Shown here: positions 53,735 through 62,674 of the stretch, piece by piece
Layout: each line of letters opens with the position of its first letter
Numbering within the stretch: position 1 is the first letter of the stretch
Assembly: GCF_007993755.1 (NCBI RefSeq)
Contig: NZ_CP042467.1
Coordinates: 769,501-833,500 of the forward strand
DNA from: Microvenator marinus
GTDB lineage: Bacteria; Myxococcota_A; Bradymonadia; Bradymonadales; Bradymonadaceae
Direction: 5' to 3'
Length of the DNA: 64,000 bases
Position numbers and translations under genes: made by a program
The notes under the pieces: model-generated
Database searches by the model: none
Told to the model about the DNA's origin: nothing
Seen by the model: only the letters and a program-made list of their open reading frames with translations

Positions 53735-54790
53735 ATGCACGCACTCATTCTAGCTGGTGGTTCTGGCACACGCTTCTGGCCCTTGAGCCGACCCGAGCGC
53801 CCCAAACAACTCGTTCGTCTCTTCGGAGAAGGCTCCATGGCATTTGAGACCGTTCGACGGCTCGACGGCCTGATTGAGAAAGAGGACATCCGAATCGTTT
53901 GCGGGAAGTCTTTGGCCCATGACACCGTGGAGTCGGCGGGTTTGCCTCTTGACCAAGCTGTGGTTGAACCGATGGCCAAGAACACCTGTGCGGCAATCAT
54001 TCTCGGCGTGGTCGCCGTTGAAACTAAGGTGGAATCCGACCCTGTGATTGTAGTGATGCCATCAGACCATTTTGTTGCAAACCAAGGTCGGTTTCAGAAG
54101 CTCTTGGCCGAGGCAGCTAAGCTGGCCGAAGCAGGCAATATTGTGACGCTCGGCATCACGCCAACGCGGCCGGAGACCGGATTTGGCTACATCAAGTTCG
54201 CTGACTCACATGGCTCCGGCTTCAACGTGGACCGATTCGTTGAGAAGCCTGACCTGGATACCGCGCTTAGCTACCTAAACGATGGCCACTACCTGTGGAA
54301 CGCAGGCATCTTCATTTTCAAAGCCTCCACAATCCTTGCAGAACTCAACCGCCAAAAGCCTGAGATGGCGCAGGCCTTCGACCGCATACGAGACTCCTTC
54401 AACACCGTGAACTTTGAATCCGTGTTGGAGGAAGAGTTTAGCACAATGGAAAGCGTGTCGATCGACTACGCGATTATGGAAAACGCAGCGAATATGGTGG
54501 TCATCCCGGCTGATATCGGCTGGTCAGACGTAGGCCATTGGGCGGCAATCCCCGAAGTCATTGAAGCCGGCGAACACGGGAACGTGAGCAATCACGACCC
54601 TGTCTTGATCGACACACATGATTCGATTGTTTTCAGCGAAAAGAAGGACCGAACGATCGCGCTCGTGGGCGTGCGCGACTTGGTCGTTGTAGATACCCCA
54701 GACGCCCTCCTCGTCATCCCAAAATCAAGGGCCCAAGACGTGAAATTCGTGGTCGAGGAACTGGCGAATCGGCAGACTACTCGAAAGTAA
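53735..54790 (+). CDS. manC: Mannose-1-phosphate guanylyltransferase
   Basis: Makes GDP-mannose for surface polysaccharide. The 351-residue protein has the GMP signature MHALILAGGSGTRFWPLSRPERPKQ with pyrophosphorylase Lys, VVMPSDHF metal site, GFGYIKF and FVEKPDLDTA, and WNAGIFIF. No C-terminal phosphomannose isomerase domain is attached, so it is the single-function form. GAGGA precedes the ATG. Its end overlaps the convergent large unknown gene by 14 bases. Confidence 0.95.
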   Translation: MHALILAGGSGTRFWPLSRPERPKQLVRLFGEGSMAFETVRRLDGLIEKEDIRIVCGKSLAHDTVESAGLPLDQAVVEPMAKNTCAAIILGVVAVETKVESDPVIVVMPSDHFVANQGRFQKLLAEAAKLAEAGNIVTLGITPTRPETGFGYIKFADSHGSGFNVDRFVEKPDLDTALSYLNDGHYLWNAGIFIFKASTILAELNRQKPEMAQAFDRIRDSFNTVNFESVLEEEFSTMESVSIDYAIMENAANMVVIPADIGWSDVGHWAAIPEVIEAGEHGNVSNHDPVLIDTHDSIVFSEKKDRTIALVGVRDLVVVDTPDALLVIPKSRAQDVKFVVEELANRQTTRK

Positions 54791-56681
54791 TCACGCGCCC
54801 GTCATAGCTCTTGACGCGTTGCCCCTGCACCCAGTCTAGGATGGTCGAGAGTTTGGCATCAGCCCCTATCGAACTTTGGTCTCCGACCGGAACTTTGTGC
54901 AGCGCAGGGTCCGCGACCGCAACCCGCGGGTAGAATCCGTCTGCTTGCGTCATCTTCCGAATACGCTCAATCCGAGATTCCTCGTCTTCCCATTCCAGGG
55001 TCGACGTAATCATGTGTTGCGTGTCGAACCAGACCCACTCTCGGTCCTCGCTTACGACTGCAAGTCCGAGCGGCACAAAGACGAACTCCAAAATATCCGC
55101 CATCCATGCTCGATATGCATCCGTGTGCCCTGCCTCGTTCATCAAGCTCGGCCGCTGAAACGGAATATAGAGCGCGGACCCCGTGCCATCGAGCGCAACG
55201 CCAAGCGTCACGAAAATCACATACGAGGTCACCATTTGGTAGAGCTCAACCATGGCATCCACCGGATACCAATACCCGCCTTGCTCACGGCTCAATAAGT
55301 CCAGAAACCCTTGACGCGCCATGGCGACAATACTCTTCGCGATCAGATACTCTGAATTGAGCAATTCATCAGGCGTATCCAACGGATCCTTGAGAAAACC
55401 TGCGCCGGTCAGCTCGGGCTCCACGCCCTCGGCGAGCATCCAAATCGCGGCGCCGTCAAAACCAATGCGCTGTCCATACGCTTGCCGCCAAGACTCATCG
55501 AGCCCCATCGCTCGCGCAAAATGCTGCTCGCCGACGTCCACGTACTGGCCCGAACACCAGCGGTCCAAAACCCGGCAATAGAACTGAGAACGGGACATAT
55601 TCGCCAATTCTTTAGACTCCTTGTTCAGCTTGAGCGGACCGGTCCAATCGCCGAGGGAGGCGAGCCCGACCAAGAGCCAAATTCGTTTGCCCCACCAATT
55701 TTCGTCGAATTCACTCACCTGGGTCAGAGACTCGACGAGCCCACCACCATCAATCGACTTTCGTTCAGCCAAGACCAAGAGAGCGGTCCGTATCCAACCT
55801 TGCGGGTCCACTGGCGGCTCATGAGAAGGAAGCCGTTGCATCGAATCGTGAATAGCTTCGATCGTATCGCGCATCCACGCGCTCAACCATTCAAGTCCGA
55901 GGTCCCACAAGGGCTCCCAGAACTCTTCAGGCACGACGAGCATGCTATGCGGCCCCTCACCTACCTTGAATATCAGACCGCACTTTTGCAGCTCAGACGC
56001 CATATCAATTTCGAGTTCCAAATCTCCGCGGCGCATCATCGGAACAACCTGGGAATCCTCCTCAGCTTCAAAACCGAAGACCTCTTGCCAGAAACAAAGG
56101 CCTCCGAACTCAAGCGCCATGAGCGGAGCGCTCAAGTATTCAGGATCATGCAATTCCGCCAGAATGCGGTCGAGCGCCCCCTCAGATACCATCGCGTTAG
56201 CCACGCCAATAATAGTCTCGAGTTGTGAGCCAGCCTTGACCTCCCAATACCTTGCGAGCTCAGCCAAACGCTCAGGGCTCAGCGTACCCAGAAGAACGAT
56301 TCCAGAATTAGGCGTGCCAGGGAAAAACGGGGCCAAAATCGCTGCAATGGCTCCGGCCATGGTGCACTCGGCGCCCTTTAACGAAACGAGCCCAAGGGCT
56401 TCCAGATTTTTGGCCAGTTTACGAACATGAGCAGGCAATTTTACCACCATGCTATGGTCGTAAATCATGTTGTAGACAAGGTCCCACTCATCGGAATCGT
56501 GAATCTCACGTTCTACTACCTCACGAACGAGGTCGAGGCTCGCAACGAAGAACTTGGCAAGCTCCAAAGGGGCAGACTCGGCCGCGCCGTATCGCTTGGC
56601 GACATCCACTCGCTTTTGGGCGGAGTAGGACGAAAACTGCTCGACGAGCTGGTCAAAAAAATCAGGTTCTGGACGCTTTTC
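54777..56681 (-). CDS. Large conserved-looking protein of unknown function
   Basis: About 634 residues from a GTG at 56681 with GGAAGAAG upstream (a GTG at 56723 has no visible ribosome site). I do not recognise it. The protein is acidic, Trp- and Leu-rich, and mostly helical, with no signal peptide or membrane helix. Segments such as AGAIAAILAPFFPGTPNSGI, LMALEFGGLCFWQEVFGF and EEFWEPLWDLGLEWLSAWM suggest winged-helix or ARM-like bundles. It is coding by length and by a stop-free 1.9 kb. Neighbours are manC and a divergent TPR protein; neither gives a clear hint. Presumed cytoplasmic. Confidence 0.85.
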   Translation of the reverse strand, partial: EKRPEPDFFDQLVEQFSSYSAQKRVDVAKRYGAAESAPLELAKFFVASLDLVREVVEREIHDSDEWDLVYNMIYDHSMVVKLPAHVRKLAKNLEALGLVSLKGAECTMAGAIAAILAPFFPGTPNSGIVLLGTLSPERLAELARYWEVKAGSQLETIIGVANAMVSEGALDRILAELHDPEYLSAPLMALEFGGLCFWQEVFGFEAEEDSQVVPMMRRGDLELEIDMASELQKCGLIFKVGEGPHSMLVVPEEFWEPLWDLGLEWLSAWMRDTIEAIHDSMQRLPSHEPPVDPQGWIRTALLVLAERKSIDGGGLVESLTQVSEFDENWWGKRIWLLVGLASLGDWTGPLKLNKESKELANMSRSQFYCRVLDRWCSGQYVDVGEQHFARAMGLDESWRQAYGQRIGFDGAAIWMLAEGVEPELTGAGFLKDPLDTPDELLNSEYLIAKSIVAMARQGFLDLLSREQGGYWYPVDAMVELYQMVTSYVIFVTLGVALDGTGSALYIPFQRPSLMNEAGHTDAYRAWMADILEFVFVPLGLAVVSEDREWVWFDTQHMITSTLEWEDEESRIERIRKMTQADGFYPRVAVADPALHKVPVGDQSSIGADAKLSTILDWVQGQRVKSYDGRVITFE

Positions 56682-56791
56682 CACGTTCTTCTTCCGGCTA
56701 AGATTCGCCCCGCTAGGTATCACAAAGAATCGTTTTCACCAAAGTTGATCCGGCGTACAATCCACCTCACAACGCTTTGTCGAGGGTCCAA

Positions 56792-58099
56792 ATGGCAGAC
56801 TTGAATCGATATATCGAAAATCTCGAAAAACACCGCATTTCAAAATCACAACTCACCGATGAGGACTTAAGACAGCTTGCGTTGGAACTCGGCTACACCG
56901 AAGAGGACCTCCAAAGCATTGAACATGCGACTCAGGCTCACATCGCAAGGGGGCAGAATTTTCTGCAAAACCAGCTTCACACGGACGCGATCCTTGAGTT
57001 CAAGGAGGCACTCTCCCTCAAACCGAATTCGCCCTTGATTTTAGTCGGTCTCGCGCAAGCGTATCTGGGTCAATGGCAGGCGGACAAGCAGTCTCCCGAC
57101 AAGCATCAAGCTGAGCATTTTGCGAGGCAAGCCCTGGCGATCGACCCCAAACAACAAGAGGCCTATGCCGTAATTCGTGCCCTGGGGTTAAAAGCGGAAG
57201 GCCGGAGCTCGGCTCCGATCGTGGCTATCGCCGCAGCCATGGCCATCGTCGTTGCTGGTGCAATCGGAGCCTCAACGTTCATGCTTGTTTCAGACGATTC
57301 CAGTGGGGGGCCCGTATCCTCAGGTCCTGACCCTTCACTGGTCACCAATCTCACGCCTGAAACGCAAGAGGACCAACCTACCCCAAACACGGCAAAGCTT
57401 CCTGCTGGCCAGCTACCCGTTGAACTGCACATGCCAGACGGCCTTGGGCTTGTTCTTGAGGTTCGTGATTCGACTCAGGACAACTACCCGGCTAGCTCCT
57501 TCTACAAATACTCTTATTTGTTGACCAATAAGGGCGACAAGGAAATCAAAGAGATGAAGGGCCGCATTGAGTTGCTTGACGCATCTGGCGACGCCGTCGC
57601 TCTTCATCAAGCGTACATCATGGGCACGCACGACTCGAAACTTCGGCCCGGCGATTCGCATGGGTTCTCGAGCACTTTGAAGAGCTCCCCGGACGTCAAG
57701 AGCGTACGCCTCTACGTGGACTCAGCACCGACCCAACCAGCGGCTAAGAACTACCCACCAGGCAAGCCCGTTCAGGTATATTGGGACATACCTCAATCCA
57801 ATAAATCGGCCTTCAGCGCGAAAGAGAGGAACTTGAGGATTGACGATGCGTCCAAAAATCTCGCGTTCTTCAGAGGTGATTGGGAAATACAAAACTCGTC
57901 TGGACAGACTTTTGAGCTTGTACGGTTCAACATCGTCCTCAAGGGCCCGGATGGCAAGGAAGTGGATCGTGTCAATCGATATCTCCTCGGAGGAAGCGAC
58001 CCGTACTTTGCGGACGGCGAGACCAGGCTCCTATCCACAACCAATCAACTCAAGAGCCCCGTTACTTCTTACGAATTGCACGTCGTCGAGGTTCAGTGA
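56792..58099 (+). CDS. TPR membrane protein with C-terminal extracytoplasmic domains
   Basis: A 435-residue protein. The N-terminal 130 residues are helical with TPR character (RGQNFLQNQLHTDAILEFKEALSLKPNSPL, shown here in part: HTDAILEFKEAL). A membrane helix (APIVAIAAAMAIVVAGAIGA, residues about 146-168) leads to an external part with two beta-rich domains (YLLTNKGDKEIKEMKGRIEL; NFAFFRGDWEIQNSSGQTFE-like region). The first has the look of a FxLyD or DUF3426-like immunoglobulin-type fold. GAGGG precedes the ATG. It is divergent from the large unknown gene and precedes the DUF3108 protein; an envelope scaffold role is inferred. Confidence 0.82.
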   Translation: MADLNRYIENLEKHRISKSQLTDEDLRQLALELGYTEEDLQSIEHATQAHIARGQNFLQNQLHTDAILEFKEALSLKPNSPLILVGLAQAYLGQWQADKQSPDKHQAEHFARQALAIDPKQQEAYAVIRALGLKAEGRSSAPIVAIAAAMAIVVAGAIGASTFMLVSDDSSGGPVSSGPDPSLVTNLTPETQEDQPTPNTAKLPAGQLPVELHMPDGLGLVLEVRDSTQDNYPASSFYKYSYLLTNKGDKEIKEMKGRIELLDASGDAVALHQAYIMGTHDSKLRPGDSHGFSSTLKSSPDVKSVRLYVDSAPTQPAAKNYPPGKPVQVYWDIPQSNKSAFSAKERNLRIDDASKNLAFFRGDWEIQNSSGQTFELVRFNIVLKGPDGKEVDRVNRYLLGGSDPYFADGETRLLSTTNQLKSPVTSYELHVVEVQ

Positions 58100-58212
58100 T
58101 TAGTTTGACCCCGGCGCTATCCGAAAAAAACACAGCTAAATGAATGATTTCAAGCTCGGGAGCGTTTATCCTTAGGCGGCCCACCCGTTGTACCTTCATT
58201 CGTGAGACTTCT

Positions 58213-59046
58213 ATGCGCCTTTTAGCCTTCAAAACTGCCCTCATTCTGGCTGTTTCTCTTGGCTCAGGTGTGGCACCTGCCGAAGAGCTCTCAAAGCCGG
58301 CACCTCAACAATCCCCAGAGTTTAAATTTGCGGGCGAAGAGTTCTACTACTCTGCGAGACTCAACAACGTAGAAGCGATGCGCATCGCGGTCCGCGCTGG
58401 GGATATCAAGTACAAGGATAAGGTTGCCTACGTGCCAATCTCCGGTTCCGCGCAATCGACCGGTTTCTTCCATTCCATCTATCCCATCAACGATCAGGCA
58501 AACACCTTCCTAAACCCTCAGACCTATCGCCCTTTGCGCTCTGAGAAGTACTTTGATGAGAAGGGAGACGTGCGCACCTACAAGGTCGACTTTGTCCATA
58601 GCACCTACCGAGCCCGCGTTGAGCGAGAACGAAACGACACCCAGCGCCGCTTTCAGATGGCCATCCCTGGCACGACTCACGACATGATCTCTTGGTTCTA
58701 CGAGCTGAGAACCCGAGAGGACTTCGAGCTTGGGCGCCAGATGACCTTCTACATTTACGATGGATGGAAGCTCAGTGCGTTGCGAGCCAAAGTGGTTGCC
58801 AAAGAGGATGTTTACACGCCTATGGGCTGGTTCAAAGCCTGGCGAGTGGACTTCGAAAGAGATGTTTTGAACTCGAGGGGACAGCGCGACAAAGAACCCA
58901 TTCTCAAGGTCCGCACACAACGTCAGTCCACCGCGAGTCTCTGGGTTTCACGCGATGAGAATCGACTGCCAATCAAGGTTGCGGTTTCTACGCCGTTGGG
59001 TAACGCTGAGGCTGTTCTCATCAAGATGAAACTCGCCTCAGACTAA
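58213..59046 (+). CDS. DUF3108-family secreted protein
   Basis: About 277 residues starting at ATG 58213, which begins a signal peptide (MRLLAFKTALILAVSLGSG, cleavage near APAEE). The mature protein shows DUF3108 marks: FAGEEFYYSARLNNVEAMRI, YPINDQANTFLNPQTYRPLR, DMISWFYELRTREDF and the final strand LWVSRDENRLPIKVAV. Such proteins are periplasmic beta-barrel-like binding proteins with roles in envelope biogenesis suggested by context. The stop is five bases before the LD-carboxypeptidase start, so the two genes are likely one operon. Confidence 0.92.
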   Translation: MRLLAFKTALILAVSLGSGVAPAEELSKPAPQQSPEFKFAGEEFYYSARLNNVEAMRIAVRAGDIKYKDKVAYVPISGSAQSTGFFHSIYPINDQANTFLNPQTYRPLRSEKYFDEKGDVRTYKVDFVHSTYRARVERERNDTQRRFQMAIPGTTHDMISWFYELRTREDFELGRQMTFYIYDGWKLSALRAKVVAKEDVYTPMGWFKAWRVDFERDVLNSRGQRDKEPILKVRTQRQSTASLWVSRDENRLPIKVAVSTPLGNAEAVLIKMKLASD

Positions 59047-59051
59047 CTGAA

Positions 59052-59996
59052 ATGAAGCCTCTAGAATTTTCCCTTCCCCGACTCCAAAGCGGCGATACTG
59101 TTGCGGTTGTGAGCCCATCGGGGCCGGTCCTCCCGGAAAATATCGAGGTCGGGCTTGCTACCATTAAGTCTTGGGGGCTCAGAGCGGAGCTCATTGGCCC
59201 TTTTGAACGCCATGCCGGCTACCTCGCCGGTAGCGACGAACATCGCGCAAGAGCACTCCAAGAGGCCTTGGATGGCGATTTCAAGTGCATCATGGCAACC
59301 CGAGGCGGCTACGGCGCCATGAGAATTCTGAGCAAGCTCGACTTCACTCGATTCTCAGAATCTCCAAGTCTGCTTTGCGGCTTTAGCGATATCTCCGCAT
59401 TACACCTTCATATCGCCGGAAATCTCGGTATCCCAACTCTGCACTCACCCGTGCTAAAGAGTTTCGGAACTCAAGAACAAGACCTCCCTCTCTTTAGAAA
59501 GCTTCTCTTTGGTGAAGTGGGGCCAGACGATCTGTGTTGGACACTTCGGCCACTAAACACGCCAGAAAGCTCGATCGAGGGGCCGCTAATCGGCGGCAAC
59601 CTCACATTGCTGACCTTGATGTTGGATTCCGATTTCTGCCCCGATCTACAAGGAGCCATTCTCTTTGTAGAAGACGTGGGCGAGGCCGACTACCGCGTCG
59701 ACCGCCTTCTGACTTCTCTTCGGCTCTCCAACAAAGCGAAACGAATTGCGGCGCTGGTGCTCGGCGATTTCACAGAATGTCAGGGGGTCTATGCAGGCCC
59801 AGAGGCGATCCAAGGCCTTATAGAAGAGACCGCGGCCGAGTTTGACTGCCCGGTCTTCACTGGCTTGCCCGTAGGTCACGGCCGACGAAACGTCCCCTTA
59901 CCTCTTGGACTTCGAGCCAGGATAGAAACGCCCCGTGGGGCTCAAGCTTCTTCTTTTTCTTTTGCTGATTCGATCTTCGCGAGAATCTCCGCGTAG
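59052..59996 (+). CDS. S66-family LD-carboxypeptidase
   Basis: Serine peptidase that trims D-Ala from murein tetrapeptides during wall recycling (LdcA) or cleaves related isopeptide-like bonds (MccF). In 314 residues the markers are VVSPSGPV near the start, RGGYGAMRIL, the nucleophile motif GFSDISAL (S112), LFVEDVGEADYRVDR with the catalytic Glu and VGHGRRN with the catalytic His; the triad is intact. No signal peptide, so cytoplasmic. The last 55 bases overlap the convergent TPR gene, the longest overlap in the window. Confidence 0.95.
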   Translation: MKPLEFSLPRLQSGDTVAVVSPSGPVLPENIEVGLATIKSWGLRAELIGPFERHAGYLAGSDEHRARALQEALDGDFKCIMATRGGYGAMRILSKLDFTRFSESPSLLCGFSDISALHLHIAGNLGIPTLHSPVLKSFGTQEQDLPLFRKLLFGEVGPDDLCWTLRPLNTPESSIEGPLIGGNLTLLTLMLDSDFCPDLQGAILFVEDVGEADYRVDRLLTSLRLSNKAKRIAALVLGDFTECQGVYAGPEAIQGLIEETAAEFDCPVFTGLPVGHGRRNVPLPLGLRARIETPRGAQASSFSFADSIFARISA

Positions 59997-60928
59997 GAGT
60001 CCTCAACTTCCTCTCTTGGAAGGTTTCCTGCTTCAAGGACAGGATCTGCGAGTTTTCGACACTCCTCGTAGAAGATCCTCGCGCGCTCCAAAATCTGAGG
60101 ATGATCCCCAACAACGTCCAAGGCTTTGAAAAGAGCGTTCTCGGCATCGGCAAAATGTCCAAGACCTTCGTGGAACGAAACAAGGTTAATCTGGCTAGTG
60201 ATATAGACGGGAAGCGCTGGCTCCCCGTGAGCCTCGTACGCTCGCTCCGAGTAGTCTTCGGCCACCAAGCCCCAATGCCGTGCACGCTCCATCTGCTTTT
60301 GATTGAAGAGAGCCACGCTGATTTGCTGAGCCGACTGTGCCACCTGCACTGAAATCTGCTTCTTCCCGTCCTCGTTGAGGTCAGAGAGCGCCTCCATGCC
60401 TTGAGTCATGGCCTCATCAGCCTCTTCGAACTTCTCGGCGCGCGCCGCGATCACAGCTAGATTTTGAAGCGCACCAAATTTCAAATTGATCGTCGAAGGG
60501 TTGGGCTCAGTATTCATCGCCTCTTCAGCTAATTCCACCGCACGTCGGTTTGAGACTAACGCGGCATCAAAATCAGACGACTGAGCCAGAATGCTGGCCA
60601 GATTGATATGAGTTGCAGCCGCATTGCCGTGAAAAAGAACTCCATCGGCGATCAATGCTTCGCAAATCTCGGAGGCCTTTTGATGAAGCACTCGCGCTTC
60701 GTCAGACTTGTTTTGTCGCTGGCGCACAAAGCCAAGCTCGTTCGAAATCTGGGCTCGAACTTTGAGTGCGTCCTGCGAGTCTTCAACCACCATGTCCAAA
60801 ATAGCCAGAGCCTCGGTTAGAGCAGGCTCGGCTACTTGTAGCTGATTTTGACGCAAGGCCTGACCGCCCTGATTCGCCAGTGCCTTTGCCGCCTCGAGCT
60901 CACGATTTGTCCACTTTTGTACTTCCAT
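59942..60928 (-). CDS. TPR protein
   Basis: A 328-residue cytoplasmic protein composed of TPR-like helices (MVVEDSQDALKVRAQISNEL, SEICEALIADGVLFHGNAAA, SSDFDAALVSNRRAVELAEE, LGHFADAENALFKALDVVGD) and a Lys/Glu-rich end. The ATG at 60928 has GAGG seven bases upstream; the frame is open to 61114 but overlaps the FHA gene without reason. It follows the zinc-ribbon/FHA gene by two bases, so the pair may form a phospho-dependent scaffold. Its 3' end overlaps the LD-carboxypeptidase gene. Confidence 0.9.
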   Translation of the reverse strand: MEVQKWTNRELEAAKALANQGGQALRQNQLQVAEPALTEALAILDMVVEDSQDALKVRAQISNELGFVRQRQNKSDEARVLHQKASEICEALIADGVLFHGNAAATHINLASILAQSSDFDAALVSNRRAVELAEEAMNTEPNPSTINLKFGALQNLAVIAARAEKFEEADEAMTQGMEALSDLNEDGKKQISVQVAQSAQQISVALFNQKQMERARHWGLVAEDYSERAYEAHGEPALPVYITSQINLVSFHEGLGHFADAENALFKALDVVGDHPQILERARIFYEECRKLADPVLEAGNLPREEVEDSYAEILAKIESAKEKEEA

Positions 60929-60930
60929 TT

Positions 60931-61431
60931 CTATCCTCTTATCTGTGGCTTGAGCCACACTTTCATCTCTACGTTTCCAAATTTTACGATATCGCCGTTT
61001 CGAAGCTCTACCGGACGATGAATTCTCTCCGAGTTCACGTACGTCCCATTGGTGCTCGCTGAGTCCTGCAGGCGAATTCGTTCCGGGCGAACGATGAGCA
61101 GCGCGTGGAGCCATGAGACAGCAGGCCTGTCGATCATGACATCGTTTTTGTCGCCAGCTCCAACCGTGAGTTCTCCCTCTCTCAGCTCGTGCTGTGTCTC
61201 AGGTCTTTCGGGGTCAAAGAGAATCCCAATCAAGTCGGGGTCTTCAAAAACTTCCTCATCCAGCGACCGGTTTTGAAGCGTTTTCGCGAATGAATGGCCA
61301 CAGATTCCACAGAATTGCGCACTCGACGGGAGAACGATCTCACACTCGGGACACACGCGCAGAGGAGTACCGCAAAACGCACAAAATCGCGCTCCCTTGG
61401 GTACCTCTGCGTGGCAGTCCAGACAATTCAT
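60931..61431 (-). CDS. Double zinc-ribbon and FHA-domain protein
   Basis: A 166-residue adaptor. The first 45 residues have four CxxC pairs (CLDC, CAFC, CPEC, CGIC) forming two zinc ribbons. Residues about 75-160 form an FHA domain that reads phospho-Thr peptides: DRPAVSWLHALLIVRPERI, then TNGTYVNSERIHRPVELRNG and a final VKFGNVEMKVWL strand; the Ser/His and TNGT contacts are kept, though the first loop GAGDKNDV differs from the usual GR. It overlaps the upstream lipoprotein gene as ATGA. It is the only clear phospho-Thr reader near five kinases, making it a candidate effector (inference). Confidence 0.92.
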   Translation of the reverse strand: MNCLDCHAEVPKGARFCAFCGTPLRVCPECEIVLPSSAQFCGICGHSFAKTLQNRSLDEEVFEDPDLIGILFDPERPETQHELREGELTVGAGDKNDVMIDRPAVSWLHALLIVRPERIRLQDSASTNGTYVNSERIHRPVELRNGDIVKFGNVEMKVWLKPQIRG

Positions 61432-61886
61432 ACACGTTCACACTCAAGCATGACCGATGTGGCCCCAAGGTCTTCGAGGACAAACACCTCGGACTCAAAC
61501 GGCTCGCCACCCAACGGGGTGATCACCACCGTATACTCTGCGGCAATATCCACCCCCACCCGCTCATCGTTCAGCCACAATCCACAACCGATATCCCAAG
61601 TAAAGACATGCGGAACATCGGTATCTCTTGGAACGGTGGGAACTCGAAGGGTTCCGTCAGAGCCAGAGCCTTCAAAGGCAACGCCACACGAGGCGCCATC
61701 ACAAATTTCAACCGTGATCTCGGCGTCATCTCCCTCGAAGTCTTTCAACGTATAATTGACCACCACGTTTGCGGCCGACAATTCAATGGGGCCGATGGAC
61801 GTCACTTCCACGGGCGTATCGGGAACATCGATCGTTTCCGAACAGGAGAGAGCAAGCACGGCTAAAATCAGTAGAAAATACTTCAT
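61428..61886 (-). CDS. Hypothetical lipoprotein
   Basis: About 152 residues from ATG 61886, which starts a lipobox signal (MKYFLLILAVLALSC). The mature part is acidic and beta-rich (VEVTSIGPIELSAANVVVNY, AEITVEICDGASC, EYTVVITPLGGEPFESEVFV), resembling one or two immunoglobulin-like sandwiches with several Cys. No family recognised. It overlaps the FHA gene and the inositol-monophosphatase gene, each as ATGA, so three unrelated folds are translated as one set. Confidence 0.87.
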   Translation of the reverse strand: MKYFLLILAVLALSCSETIDVPDTPVEVTSIGPIELSAANVVVNYTLKDFEGDDAEITVEICDGASCGVAFEGSGSDGTLRVPTVPRDTDVPHVFTWDIGCGLWLNDERVGVDIAAEYTVVITPLGGEPFESEVFVLEDLGATSVMLECERV

Positions 61887-62671
61887 TTCTCTTTTCCAAG
61901 AGCTAGGAGGACCGAGTCGTGTATCGACCCGTTGGTGGCAACGATCCCGGTTTGCCAACCCGTATAACCCGCACCACGTTCGTTCGTCACCTTTCCTCCA
62001 CCTTCAGCGACCAACAAATACCCAGCAGCGGTGTCCCAGGGACTCAGGTTAAATTCCCAAAATCCGTCTAATCTACCAACAGATACGTATGCTAAATCGA
62101 GAGCAGCAGAACCCAGTCTTCGAATATTTCTCGTCTTGCGGGCGAGGTCAGCAAAATGCGGGATATTATCCACATCATCACGACCTCTAGGAGGCGGAAA
62201 CCCTGTAGCCAACACGGCTTCAGACATTTCCTCTATCGCTGACACACCCACAGCCTTCCCGTTTAGATTCAGTCCCTCACCGATCGCAGCGCTAAAGAGT
62301 TCGTCTCGGTTGGGATCGTAAATCACCCCCACCACGCTCTCGCCATCGACCTGAAGAGCGATGGAAACAACGTACATGGGGATGCCGCGCGCAAAATTCA
62401 GCGTCCCATCAATCGGGTCGATCAACCAAACACGCGCCCCCTCGCCGTCTTCGCCATATTCTTCGCCATGAAAACGATCTTCGGGGAAAAGCGACTTGAG
62501 CGCGGCCACGACATGCCTTTCAACCCAACGATCCACGCGAGTGACCACATCATTAGGCGCCTTGTACTCCACTTCAAAGCCGCGCCGACGCTCTTCGAGG
62601 AGCAAATGCCCCGCCTCACGCGCAACGGCCTCGGCACAACGCCTTTCGAGAGCAAAACTTCCCATAATCAT
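61883..62671 (-). CDS. Inositol-monophosphatase-family phosphatase
   Basis: A 262-residue Mg/Li-sensitive phosphatase fold. Metal and catalytic motifs are intact: GEEYGEDGEG, the signature WLIDPIDGTLNFARGIP and WDTAAGYLLVAEGGG. Bacterial members act on inositol-1-phosphate, fructose-1,6-bisphosphate, histidinol phosphate or PAP; the FARGIPMYVVSIAL segment fits the SuhB-like branch, but the substrate is open. ATG at 62671 three bases after the metallophosphatase stop; ATG at 62665 is an alternative. Ends in ATGA overlap with the lipoprotein gene. Confidence 0.93.
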   Translation of the reverse strand: MIMGSFALERRCAEAVAREAGHLLLEERRRGFEVEYKAPNDVVTRVDRWVERHVVAALKSLFPEDRFHGEEYGEDGEGARVWLIDPIDGTLNFARGIPMYVVSIALQVDGESVVGVIYDPNRDELFSAAIGEGLNLNGKAVGVSAIEEMSEAVLATGFPPPRGRDDVDNIPHFADLARKTRNIRRLGSAALDLAYVSVGRLDGFWEFNLSPWDTAAGYLLVAEGGGKVTNERGAGYTGWQTGIVATNGSIHDSVLLALGKEK

Positions 62672-62674
62672 CTC

